The notes under the pieces: generated by a model
The model's database searches: none
Told to the model about the DNA's origin: nothing
Seen by the model: the letters and a program-made list of their open reading frames with translations, nothing else
Program-made: the position numbers and the translations under genes
In this document: in pieces, positions 36,397 through 47,952 of the stretch
Position numbering within the stretch: position 1 is the first letter of the stretch
How the letters are laid out: each line of letters starts with the position of its first letter
From: Flammula alnicola
Taxonomy: Eukaryota; Basidiomycota; Agaricomycetes; Agaricales; Strophariaceae
Direction: 5' to 3'
DNA: 64,000 nucleotides
Assembly: GCA_015499995.1 (NCBI GenBank)
Contig: JADNRV010000010.1
Coordinates: 372,001 to 436,000, forward strand

Positions 36397-38443
36397 TAAG
36401 TACCTCGACGCTTGGAAAACACAAAAAGCGCTCAATGGATTTTACCCATGGAATCCATTTATGAAGTATCATAATCGATATATCAAGGATACTTTGAAGA
36501 TCTACGAATCAACGAGAATACAATGTTCGTCGACCACCGCTTGATACTTGCATCAGGTTAGGCGGACGCCGCCGCCATTACGCAGTGAAATGTCAAGTAA
36601 GATGGCTTTCGCTCCATGATGCAGTAAGGACAAGTATTCAGCGACAGAATAACGTTTGATGATGACGGTAAACATTTTCATGTTACATATTTGTTTTGGA
36701 TAGTAGAAAGAGGCAAAGCCATCGGGAAGATTAATTTGACATGGAATTCCAAGTCGCCGCGGTACATCCGAGTCGCGGCATCGCAAGCGATAGGTTAGTG
36801 GTGCACCAGCGTATCAAAATATGATGTACATATTAATGATGGCTCTTGAGAGGGTCGCACGGCCCGCCGCGCGTGTCCTCTGTCCAGAAATCATGGAGAG
36901 CTGTCTTATCTTCGCTTCGAGAAGAGCGCAATTACAACCAAGTTTTGCAAATTCCGTACGTCTGGACTCTGTGCGATTCCGGAAATTGGATGCATTTCTA
37001 GTGCTATCTTCAATCACAAACTCCGACTTCATGCGTCAAGGAAGGTGATGATATAATTGAAGCCTGCAGGAGTGAAGATAAATACTTACATACTGTAAAT
37101 AGTTGAATCAATGAAATGCACGCGAGATGTGATACTTTCCCAAGGAGGATTGCTAGGCGAGATAGCGGAGCAGCTAAAGTTCATTGATCCCCCACGACGC
37201 TTCGGATGAAAGGTCAGAAACCCGCGGAATGTATGGGTGTATGGTCTCGTGGTGGTGCTATCCTGCAAGATAGCCGCTTCAAGATATGGTCAAATCTGCT
37301 CCGCAGATTCCAGTGGGTACATGTAGAGTTTGGGACCTTGATGAGGTCGAGCGGTCGGGGCATACTACTTTCAAGTAGCGCAACTAACATAGTTAATCGA
37401 ATACGCCATGCTGAACGATAGATAGCCTTCAGAAAGGCAGCGCTAACGACCGTAATAGTCTAAGCCAGTATGAAGCCGATTGCGTGAACGTTTTAATTGG
37501 CTGTCTTTGTAAGAGGACGAAGCGCCATTTCGGTCGTATGTACCAGTAAATTAGTCACCGGAAAGTGTAGCTTCCTGCAGCGAGTAGATGGAACGGGCCA
37601 GACACAACCCTTGCCTCGAGGAGGAACAAATGAGATTGACGACCAGATGACGTCAACTTGTTAGAAAACGGGGCATAAAAAGTAAAGGTTACCTTTCTAT
37701 TGCCCTCCGGGGCAGTAAATTATCTAGGAGCACGCAGCGAGACCTAAGGGTCTCCATTTTTCATTCAAACACGTTGATGTCCTTACGCCACGAGGTGAGC
37801 CTGACGGGGATTATCTTCGATGCACTGGATGCGCGTGTTCTCCAGGACGTTCCAAACATACTGACTTGGCGCTTGTGTTATTATTCTTCATTCGACCTCG
37901 AAATGAGCACTGAAGCTGAAGAGGCATACCTCTCAGTAAATCTTATCCATCGAAATCAAATGAAAGCCTCATGCATCATGGTTAGAAGCTTGGAACCGGA
38001 TCGATGAGTAAAATAGTCCCATATTAGCGGGGAAGTGCGTGTCTAATATAGAGACGTATGTGTCGAGGTATTTTTGTTCCTAGTTCAAAGGATGAACTTG
38101 TGGGTATGAGCTTCCGAAATTTAGTCGACAGGATCAATTAAATGAATACCGTTGGCTATATCTCGGGTCCGAAATTTAACCTCATATGTTCATAGCCGAT
38201 TAAATTGACTTGCGAGGGACTTACGATGGATATGTTGCCTCCTCGATGAAGGCAAGAAGGATCCAGGGTAAAAAGGTAGAGTCACCGAGGCACGTGGATC
38301 GCATCGATGATCAGATTATCTCCAGACCGGCCCTGATGTTCACCGACACCTAGCACTGTCCAGAACAAGACTCGATAAAAATTCTAGATCATATACATAT
38401 TTTATCTCTTCGACCATCTTCCTTCCAAACCACAACATCTACC
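36397..38443. other. Intergenic region, no gene supported
   Basis: About 2 kb between the F-box cluster and the eEF1B gene. Minus-strand frames near 36814-37268 look faintly exon-like but have no motif. The end carries the eEF1B promoter, with a pyrimidine-rich leader just before the ATG. Confidence 0.4.
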
Positions 38444-39386
38444 ATGTCTGTCGATCTTACGAAACTCGAACAACACCTTGCCAGCAGGTCCTACGTTGAA
38501 GGGTAAGCGATCGATCAGTAAAGATCACTTTTTTTTCCTTGCAAGACTTTATCACACCCTTTAATTTGAATCGAGCCGCATTGAGGAGAATCGAACGCTC
38601 AATTCTTGTGTCGACAGATATACTCCTTCGCAGGCCGATGTGACCGTTTTCAAGGCCATTTCTGCTGCACCCGCTGCCGCTACCAACCCCCATGTAGCCA
38701 GGTGGTACAACCACATCAAGTCCTACACCGTTGAGCATGCTTCCTTGCCCGGATCCAGCACTGCTGGTGAGGCGTTCATTGGTGGAGCATCTGCGGCGCC
38801 CGCTGCTGCCACTGAGGAAGAGGAGGAGATTGATCTGTTCGGATCAGATGACGAGGAAGACGACGCTGAGGCCGAGAGAATCAAGGCCGAGCGTGTTGCT
38901 GCTTACAATGCCAAGAAGGCTAACAAGCCCAAAACCATCGCCAAGGTCAGTTGCAAAAGTTTTCTTGATTTTCTGATATTGATATTCTTTTTTTTTTATA
39001 AAAAAAAAAAGTCTGTTGTGACCATGGACGTCAAGCCCTGGGACGATGAAACCGACATGGTCGCTCTTGAAAAAGCTGTCCGTTCCATTGAGCAAGATGG
39101 TCTGGTCTGGGGAGCCAGCAAGCTTGTTGCCATTGGTTATGGTATCAAGAAGCTCCAGATTACTCTCGTTGTTGGTGCGTTTTCTTTTCTTTTTTATCTG
39201 TTTCGACTGTCATTAACGTGAACATAAATAACCAGAGGATGAGAAGGTCTCGACCGATGAGTTGCAGGAGAAGATTGCCGAATTCGATGACTACGTCCAG
39301 AGCACAGATATCGCTGCTATGCAAAGTATGTGATCGTTTCCTTCTATTTTACGTTATCACTTTCTAATATCCCCGTAGAACTCTAA
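38444..39386 (+). CDS. EFB1: Translation elongation factor 1 beta (eEF1B alpha subunit)
   Basis: Nucleotide exchange factor that recharges eEF1A with GTP. Five exons (38444-38502, 38618-38945, 39012-39174, 39236-39325, 39379-39386) add to 648 nt and 215 residues, the usual size. The N-terminal GST-like part has [20 protein letters not shown] and [15 protein letters not shown] hinge rich in Ala leads into the acidic [20 protein letters not shown]. The catalytic domain has [35 protein letters not shown] and ends DIAAMQKL. The last exon is only 8 nt and supplies the end of Lys, Leu and the stop. The gene lies inside the F-box cluster and appears intact. Confidence 0.97.
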
Positions 39387-40544
39387 TTCAGCTGTAAAGT
39401 TTGGCAACGTGAAGTCGCTCTTGAGGTCTATACATATCACAAAAATATTGGCTTTTTTTGGTGACGCATCACTTACTGTATGATGCAATTGGCTAAATGA
39501 TGTGCCCTTGAAATCTTTCGCGTGACCAAGTTAACTGACATCCGATGTCTGCTAAAGTTCGTTTATAATCTAGAACTGTACCGTTCTCAGGCGTCTCCCG
39601 AGATACACGAATGACCTTGCCAGATTGTCCTCCTCGTGCGTTGTTCAGTGACTGCGATCAGGAACATGCTCTGCCCACGATACTGTTCGCGCCCAAGTCG
39701 GAAAAGCTGCCGAAAACCATCCGAAAGGTCGGAAATGAAAACCACGATTCAGACCACACCACCATGAGTACGTGCTATCAATGAGCATTTCCTGGAAGAG
39801 CAGTCTACATTTTTCCTTTTACAGATGTTTGGAGTCGGGTTCATTTTTCCAAATGCACGGCCGAGGCTAATCAGGCTATAACAATCTACTATCTGGCCTT
39901 CTACGTTTTGTGGCCGCCGATCTATCGTTAAGTAAGGTAGGATTTTTGTTGCAGGCTTGTAGCGGTACATTAAAGCCCGGAATGCCCTTCCTCGCGATAT
40001 TCCCGGTCAACACCGACCGCATGTCCTGACGGTGACGATTTATTAAGCATGTCATTCATGCTGATGGGTTTTCACGGTCTGCAGTCTGCATGCGAACATA
40101 TCCGTTGGCGCTCTGGCGCCTTCGAAGGACAAAATTACTGTTTACATGAGCCCACAAGTTCATGTCAAACCTGGCCCCACCCAGAAAACACCTCGAGGAT
40201 GAGTAATTTCGACTTCGTCGGGGTGGAGTAACTGGTCCCTCAATGATTGTACTCTTGTCCACAAGAATCTCAAAATACACTCTTTCTTTTTAGTTTCCTC
40301 AATTGAACTGGTCCCGGGAAGGAACAGTGGGAGATCGGGATCGGGGATGGGCGTCTCGAATTCTTGTTCCCCGTGCCGTTGTGTGGAAATTAAAGGTAAA
40401 ACTTACATGGGAAGTCTTTTGAGAGAGAACTGCGGGAAGCCATGGATGGTCTGGTCATCATAGTATACACCGCCCATGCTGGCGCACTTTGGAAGAGGCA
40501 TAAAAACAGACTCCAGACTGAAGGTGAAGTTTCAAAAAATCGAA
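39387..40544. other. Intergenic region
   Basis: About 1.2 kb between eEF1B and F-box gene D. No gene supported on either strand. Confidence 0.45.
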
Positions 40545-42581
40545 ATGTCTTCCCGCCTCGAAACAGTCCCACGCGATATTCTCCAACATATTGCGTTCCT
40601 CTGCGCATCTTCCTCCGTGTTCGATCCACCCGTAGAACTTTTGCGGCTATTGCAAACAAGTTCGACCATCTACCGTTCGCTGAACGTCCATGCTGCCCCC
40701 GATCTCTACGCCCACGTATTTTCCACGAAGTTTGACACTCTCGCTCCCTTGCGCAGGTACGGAGTCACACTGACTGACTCCGCCCTCGCCACCGAGCTGT
40801 TGAATAGGTGTCGGCTCCTCCGACGGTCGCATCGCTCAGATTTCTCTGACCCAGGCTTGATGCATGACCTATGGACAGCATTGTGGATGCTCTTGGAAAG
40901 CGACGGCCTCAACGAACACCAGCTCTCTGCCGTCAATTTCACGGATTTCATTCTGAAAGTTGCCCGCGCCGTCTTTGGTGACCCAACAATAGATCATCGG
41001 ACCGACAGCCAAATTCTGAAGCACATCGTTGTCTGGTTACTCTGTATTTCCCTTCCAAGACGTAAGCCTTCAGTTAATCTTGATCCTTCCGTGAAGGTTT
41101 TCTAACTGATTATGGCCAGGGGTAATTCTGGGGATGTCTAAACAGGACCGGGATGAGCTCTATAGCGCGATCTTCCCGTTCATAATTTTGTCGGACAAGG
41201 TGAGAGATCTCTTTCCGCGATTTTGCGCTATGCCTCCCACGCTTCTTACATGGCACTTTTAGACGTCCTCACCTGTTACCGCTCCCCAGTCTTTTTCTAG
41301 TTGTTCTGTTGATCTTGACGGTGATGCCCATGCCGTCGACGGAGACTCGTCCTATCTTCATGGATCATCGACACCAGCCTCGAATGCCCATGTCTCGGGG
41401 TATCTCAAATGTTCAAGACCAACAGTGCCTTATCCTTCAATAGCAGCAATAAACCTAGCCTTCGTGATCTATGAAGCTACTCCAATGAAAGTTCCTTATC
41501 ACCTTCCAGAAACTCGGGCTATCGCCAACGCCAGTCAGCGTTCTGGTCCGACTCAAGAAGATTACAGAGCAGTCGCATCTTATCAAACGCCCCTCTTCGC
41601 AGATTCCCTGCCGACAGGTACAAAGGAACAGCTCACCTCACCGACGTCGCTTAACCCAACAAGAAGCATGCTACATGATGTTCAATTCCGCGACGTGTTG
41701 AAAACCTCGGACAGCGCAGCAGGCCCAGATGCATTCCATTATATTCCTGGAACTATGTCAGGAGTGTGGGAGGGAGTCTACAGAGTAATTTCACCATTCA
41801 TTCATCTGGTCTGCAGAAATGCTGACTTCGACCCTGCATTTCCAGACCGTAAATGCTCCAATCAAGAGTGAAACTTCGCCTAGTCATCATAACCCACTGG
41901 TGTCTAGGGTCTTTATCAAGCCGATGCAGTGTGCATTGACCGAGTACATCTGCATGCGCTCTGACGGGCAGCAGCCGCCACATGAGACCGATATATTAGC
42001 TGATGAAAAAATTTCCTCCGATTTTCTGGATGCTTCGGTGAGCTTCACTGATAATCCTTTCTCCATCCAATATTCTCAGTTTTATTATTAGCATGGCCCT
42101 GAAGTCCTCATCGGTGGTCGTCCGTATCAGAGATATGTGGCACAAACGGAACCTGTTCAACGTCAAGCTGAAAGAATTAACTCACTGTATGACGTGATAC
42201 TGCTGGGCGAGGTGTGATGCGCTTTTATTTCTGTATGTGCTATGTCTAATGAGGACCAGACCTTAGATGATCATAACCAAGCCTGGGGAGGGTATAGATT
42301 TTCGGGCAGAATTCAGAAGGACGGGATTGTCCGTCTCAAAAGAGAAGCAGTACGTCCTCCGTTTGTCTCTCGGCTACCAACAAGGTTTCATTTGCACCAT
42401 GCTCTTCTTTTATCAGAAGGATGCGAGCGGGCATCAAGCAGAAGGACTGTGGCTATTTGAGGGACACTTTCAATCCCGAGACGTGGTTCTTGGGCGATGG
42501 CGAATCACTGGAGCTCCAGACGGAGATCTCGACCACGGGATCTTCAGTTTGGGAAGGTCTCTCGAAAAATGGAACGATTGA
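40545..42581 (+). CDS. F-box protein, paralogue D
   Basis: Opposite orientation to A and B. From ATG 40545 (upstream in-frame ATG at 40476 rejected as leader) the F-box reads RLETVPRDILQHIAFLCASS with LLQTSSTIYRSLNVH. The following stretch LWTALWMLLESDGLNEHQLS matches the same place in paralogue A (FTAYILLLENEGKNKQQL). Later exons contain a Ser-rich spacer, PGTMSGVWEGVYR before an intron, SLYDVILLGE at an exon end, AWGGYRFSGRIQKDGIVRL, and a last exon with EGLWLFEGHFQSRDVVLGRW closing at 42581. About eight exons and 550 residues. The intact ladder of landmarks suggests a working gene. Confidence 0.82.
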
Positions 42582-43445
42582 TATGTAGTATGGCATAAAA
42601 TGTGTTTTTCTCTCTTTCCTATCTGCATACTTCTGGATCCTCCTCAAAATCACTGTCCCAGCACATGCCACTGCAGCAAATAGACGGCACCCCATGATTG
42701 ATATTGCTCCATTAGCGACATCGGATCATTCTGAACAATAAGGAGAAAATCAACCTGATTAACGGCTCCGTTCTCAAGAAAACACTGGTACACGATCGAG
42801 CTTCTTGCTGCTTTAGTATATCTCAAAAGCCGCCCATGCCAATTAATTGGTCTCCAGCGATCGATGTGCAGAGTTTCTGGCAGTTGATCTTGGGGTCTGG
42901 ACGGCATCGGTACGCGCGTTCAGCGTAGATAATTCTCTCACCCTAGAACTGGCTTTGGCTCAGTGGCATGTTGAAATCACCGCCGAAAGCTATCTAAAAG
43001 CATGGTTTTGGAAGAGCGAGGAAAATACATAACTCCGCCTATGGGACTTCACAAGTACGACGGAAGAATTTGAACATACTTATAGACAAATTTTCGAGCA
43101 GGTAAAAATAGGTTCAAGGCGGCGAAATGCGGTAAATTGGGCATTCGCCTGGTGAAGCAGATTTTCAAATCTTTCGACGTCTTGGGAAGATGCAAAGCAA
43201 ATAGCAAAGATAGGCGTCGTCGTCGGTGAGTTACAATGAATAAATCGATCTCAACGGAGATCATTCTGAGATTGACAGCGGGGAACTTGGGGTCTAGGAC
43301 GCACGATGCCATTTGTCCTGCCAACCAGTCGATTGGCTGGGACTCCGACTGGCGAGGCCGCTTTGACGGTGAGAGGGGAAGACCTGGCCGTGATTTGGAG
43401 AAAGAAAGAAAACAAAGGACATCACAATTACGTCGTCCGCCGCAA

Positions 43446-43453
43446 GGCCACCG
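43446..43453 (+). repeat. Target-site duplication, left copy
   Basis: ggccaccg directly before the terminal inverted repeat. The right copy at 46223-46231 reads ggcccaccg, one extra C. Eight bases is the hAT length. Confidence 0.65.
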
Positions 43454-43560
43454 CTAGTGTCGATGGCAGAACCTCCAAAGAGTCTCGCCACTCGCCGGCG
43501 CGGCGAGTCCTATGGCGTGGGAACATGGCGAGAGGTGGCGAGAGTGGCGAGTCGGTATTA
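43454..43560 (+). repeat. hAT left terminal and subterminal repeats
   Basis: Terminal inverted repeat at 43454-43475, then several ggcgag / ctcgcc words within 90 bp, in both orientations. In hAT elements such subterminal words are usually transposase binding sites; that use is inferred here. Confidence 0.75.
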
Positions 43561-43639
43561 GGTAATATAGCTGCAGCTATCTTGATGAAAAATTTATCAA
43601 GGAGTTTCGTACATCACATACACCTCTAAGTCTCTATCA

Positions 43640-46047
43640 ATGTCCAAAAATAAAGGAGGTCACCCTGTTGATGAATTTGTGTACGAGCATTTCACCACAG
43701 TCGGCGAGAAAACGGCCTCGAAACGATGGAATATGCGGTGTAAATACTGCCCGGACACCGCAAAACTTATCATTCACCGAGATGCGCGCTGCCTTACACA
43801 TCTTGCCAAAACAGGAGAAGGTTTTTGCTTAAATGCACCCACGGAGGTCAGGGCTGAGGCACGGCAGAGGTTAATGGCGAAAGGAGGGCTTGAGGTTCCG
43901 GAATCCATGTCTGATGTGGAGATTGGCGAGGTTGGACCCGCCATTACGGCTTCAAAAAAGGCAAAAGTCTCGGAAACCGGGGTAGTCACCACCAAACGGG
44001 GAATAGACGCATTTCTAGAACGGGCAATGACAGAGCATGAGAAAGACATTGCCAATGTTCGGATGATGAGGTGCGTGATAATTCACGCTATTCAACCTTG
44101 ATAAATTGATAATTCAACATGTCATAGGTTTTTCATTCACGGAAATATACCATTTTCTGCCTCAGAGAATCCCTTTTGCTTGAAATGGATCCACGGACTA
44201 CGGCCTTCTTATACCCCAGCAACACGTTATGTCTTAATGGAAAGATACCTTCCTGCAGAGGAAGCGCGTGCTTTTGAAGAGGATCTGAAGCGGCTGGACG
44301 GTCGAAATAATCTCACTTACCTCATGGATGGATGGGAGGATGTTCAACGTCGGAGCATCTACGGCTGCATGCTTGCTGAAGTATCAAAATTCCCAGTTAT
44401 TCTGGGCCTTGAAGAACTGACTGGAGTTCGTGCGACTGCCGACCATCTTGTCGAGGTTTCCAACCGCGCTGTGGTGAAGAAAAGTGTGAAAATCAGCTCC
44501 ATTATTGCTGTGTGTACCGACAATCCGACGACAATGCAGGCTTTTCGGCGTAAATGGACGACTGAACACTCCTGGATTATTGTAAGCATGAAATTTTATA
44601 TGATAATTTGTCTTAATTAACGCTAAACCTTTAGCCAATTGCTTGTTTCCTGCACGGGATTAATACAATCATTGGAAAGGTTGTTCTTTATCCGCCAATC
44701 AAGAAGACAATCACAAGCAATTCACGGATCGTCACCTTCTTCAACGCCTCTCATTATTGGGGTGGCCAGCTCGACGAGATTGCCAGTGGGAAAGGTGTCA
44801 CTCGCTGTTTAAAAACCAACACCGAGTCGCGTTTTTACGCCCTCATCCTTCAAGCCCTGAGCGTGCGTGATTATAAGCCTGCGTTAATGGAATTATGCAC
44901 CCGCGACAGTGCACAGCGTTCAATTGGCGGTCTCACACCAGTCAACAAGGATGTCGTCGCTACCGTCTTTGACCTCTCACGTTGGCATCTCACGGATCAA
45001 TTAATTCGCATCTGCAAGCCTCTTGTTGATATCATCGGAGATGTCGAGTCTCGAGATTCAACCCTTGCCGACTGCATGCTTCAACTAATTTGGGCGCATC
45101 GAGAAGTGATTAATTCACCGATCATGGACGGCGATGACGTTGGGTTTGCTAACCACGCGAAACAAGTGCTCAACGTCCAATTTCACGCTATGAACACCGA
45201 TATTCACTGGCTCACTTTATTCCTTCACCCACTCTGCCGGAAACTTGCTATCTCAAAAGCAACTCATTCACGGAAACTTGTTGATGCATATAGAATTTCT
45301 CTCGACATCGCTCAGCGCTGGAAATGGTCCAAGGAGATGGCTCAAAACCTGACGAAGGATCTCAAGGCATATCACAATGGAGAAGCACCTTTTACCGGGG
45401 GTATAGCCGATGGAAAGGATTGGTGGTCATCATTGCTGGTTGACATCGCTTCTCATCCACTCAAAGCCCTGGCCATCAAACTCTTTTCTATTGTTCCTCA
45501 TGCCGCCGAGGTTGAACGCTTGTTTTCGAACCTTGGCGGTGTCCAAACTGTCAAGCGCTCCCGCCTCACAATTCCTAAAATGCAAACATTTGGTACCCTC
45601 CGTAATCATTATACTCGACAATTACACGAAGCTGCAATTGCTATGGGAAAATCCACGCGCCGGAAACACGCACACATGCACACTCGAGAGGCAGGTGGTA
45701 TCGACATCAACCGAGCTGATGATCTTATCAAAGATTTTATCTGGACACCGCAATTGGTAATGGGATATGAAGGCGCAGACATTGAGGGGCCGGAATCACT
45801 TACCATGGACGACATTGATGCGGAATTTGAGAAGTTAGCAGAACAAGCATCCCCAGCGCTGGAAGAAGGGGATGGCCTTTATTCAACCATCCCAGTTAGT
45901 CAAGTATATGATCTCTCAATTTTGGATGCAGTTCGTGCAGGTAAATCTATTCCTATAAATGTTGACGAGGAGCTGGATGTCAGCCAAGCTGGGAGATCTG
46001 CGGAGGCATGGGATCCAGCTTCATTGCTCCTTTCCTTGGGTGTCTAA
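43640..46047 (+). CDS. hAT transposase with BED-type zinc finger
   Basis: Three exons (43640-44070, 44128-44581, 44635-46047) total 2298 nt, 765 residues. The N-terminal BED-like finger has RCKYC (CxxC), then HRDARCLTHLAKTGEGFC. The RNase-H-like core shows VCTDNPTTM (first catalytic Asp) and ACFLHGINTII in the next exon. The C-terminal dimerisation domain of the family is plain: WWSSLLVDIASHPLKALAIK, VERLFSNLGGVQTVKRSRL and PKMQTFGTLRNHY. An acidic tail of about 100 residues follows. No stop or frameshift is seen, so the enzyme may still be active in excising and reinserting the element. Confidence 0.92.
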
Positions 46048-46109
46048 TCTACGTAGAAATACTGCCTTGTGTGTATACATTCCTTGTTATTTATCTATGC
46101 GCCGTTTTG

Positions 46110-46222
46110 ACCTCTCGCCACCTCTCGCCACCCCATTTCGAAAAAAATTTCTCGCCACCTGGCGATCGCCAGGTGGCGAGTCATGGCGCGGCGAGATGGC
46201 GAGGTTCTGCCCACAACACTAG
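46110..46222 (-). repeat. hAT right terminal and subterminal repeats
   Basis: Contains ctctcgccacctctcgccac, the 30-bp palindrome and the terminal gaggttctgcc...acactag that mirrors the left end. Confidence 0.75.
46151..46180. repeat. Perfect 30-bp palindrome in the hAT right end
   Basis: The sequence from ctcgccacctg to caggtggcgag reads the same on both strands with no unpaired centre (middle gcgatcgc). It could form a cruciform or a paired binding site. Confidence 0.95.
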
Positions 46223-46231
46223 GGCCCACCG

Positions 46232-47952
46232 CGTACGAATGTCACCCAAACTTCACCTGTGAGCTTCAGGGTGAGCTTCTCTTCTTGATCATGATGCTCT
46301 AGTGAAATGACGAACGTGAGTACTTTCTTCTCGTTGTGGAATAACCCTAAAATACCTTCAGTACATTGTTTGAACCTGAGATGCATAACGAGAGGGCCTT
46401 ACTGAGATTTGTGCCTTCTATAGAACAGACGGCGTATCACATGCACCGTTGAGCAATACAAGTGCAACTGAGGTCATCTCGACCATGAGAATTTGGAGAC
46501 AAAATAAAAAAAAAACGATCTTAAACGTACCCAGTCCTTGGGAATCTAATAGCGCATCTTTTGAGCCCGACAATTCTTGCTTGAATGCTGATCTACACAA
46601 GACGCGTTGAGAATACGTTCCTGGAATTGACGTGTCAATATCTTCGATGGACCATATAGTTCTGGTAATTTCACGAAATCCAGTAACTATCAGATTAGAT
46701 CAAGGGCGTGCCTTAGGATTGCCTGCCTGACTTGAAGTTGAGACATATTTGTGAAGCTTACATACGACGAGGCGTCTCTTCAAAGTTTCGCGGATCAATT
46801 CAACTTAGACCGAGGACGGCAGAAAATGTGATAAATCGTTATGGACGTACGTCGAAAGTGACAAGAGAGTTTTTTGATAATGTGGCCTGGTCATGTACGC
46901 AAAGAAGAGTCAAGATTTGTCACGGACTATGACTACTTAATACTCACCGTCTTCCTCTGCATTTATATTTGTCCACAATGAACAAGAGGCTTCTCATCTA
47001 CTCCACTAGCCTGTCAGTTAACCTGTAAAGACATTGGAAGATATCAAAAATTTACCGTACCGACGATGGAGCGAAGTAGGTTCTCAGCGCTTCCATCGAA
47101 TTTCCACAGCAACTGAGACCTGATGTTTCCAGGGAAAACAAGCATTAGTCAGAGAAGAAGCATCGGCCAAAATATGAGTCCAATAAGGTCAAGCCTCGTT
47201 GCTTTTGGTGATAACCGTGCGTCTTCTCCAGCCCAAAATTCCTGTGCAATCTAGGTTTGTGCAGGTTCAAGCTTAGAAAGGTCGGTAATCAGAAAACACG
47301 ACTTCCGAAGGTGACTGGGAGCCTTATCTTGATATGAAGAACGCGGGAACAAGAGGCGGTTGGTGCATGATTCTGCTAGCCGAAGACTGGTAAAGGAATA
47401 CCATTTATTCCGGAACATTGAAAGGCTTTGGGGATGCTCGAAGGCTTGAGCGCCGTATTTGTCTTCCCCAGGAGGCAATTCGTACCTGAAGCTGAGAAAT
47501 AACGAGGCCATAAGATTACAGTCAATGAGAGTGATGTATGGTAAGCCTCGAGGATTTTGACATGTCGCCTGGGGCAAGTTCGGTGAGGTTCGGTGTTCAC
47601 TTGCGGCTTGCCGAATATTTGAATTTTGGTATGGGCACTGGGAGGCGTTCAGGCCACAGAATAAAATGTACTAATAGAAAATCTTCCTATTCATAAGCTT
47701 CGTCTGTCGGCCATAGCGCATTGAAGATTGGTAGATTGTCTAAGAAACAATGTTAATGTAGGAAGTTGATAAAATCTCCGAACATTGTTCAGCCACATTT
47801 CTATTTGCTCATATTTGACATGTGCCCAAAACCCATCAGTGATTTGTTTTCTCCTCAGCAACAACGCCCACATATTCTCCCCGCATCCTTCGCAGTCGTC
47901 GTCGTCGTCGACAGTCAACCAGTCCACTCATTCAACTTACAACTCTTTTAAA
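46232..47952. other. Region right of the transposon
   Basis: Holds the right-hand pieces of the interrupted minus-strand gene and, from about 47650, the promoter of the GPI-protein gene. No separate gene is supported. Confidence 0.4.

Larger units (their letters stand above)
43454..46222 (+). mobile_element. hAT-family DNA transposon, apparently complete
   Basis: About 2.8 kb. Both ends carry the same inverted sequence, ctagtgt followed within a few bases by ggcagaacctc. The match then weakens into GC-rich DNA full of the word ggcgag and its complement. A spliced transposase gene fills the middle. Near-identical 8-9 bp sequences flank it. The frame is unbroken and the termini still pair, so the insertion is probably recent and may be autonomous. 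The exact end base is uncertain by one to three positions. Confidence 0.85.
42650..47577 (-). pseudogene. Unidentified minus-strand gene interrupted by the hAT transposon
   Basis: On both sides of the transposon the minus strand has coding-like segments. To the right: SQLLWKFDGSAENLLRSIV (near 47080), a segment at 46530-46690 with REITRTIWSIEDIDTSIPGT, and EEKLTLKLTGEVWVTFVRGG ending at the insertion. To the left: LAADDVIVM, then SQPIDWLAGQMASC and FPAVNLRMISVEIDLFIV, and a last segment ending QSWGAVYLLQWHVLGQ at 42650. The frame VWVTFVRGG / LAADD continues across the insertion point when the element and one target copy are left out. I do not recognise the family, and boundaries and exon order are tentative. 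It may be one gene or two. Confidence 0.35.

Noticed and set aside
47691..47927. Minus-strand frame with a run of Asp and two Cys
   Set aside because: Lies across the promoter of the GPI-protein gene; the Asp run is the complement of a gtcgtc repeat.
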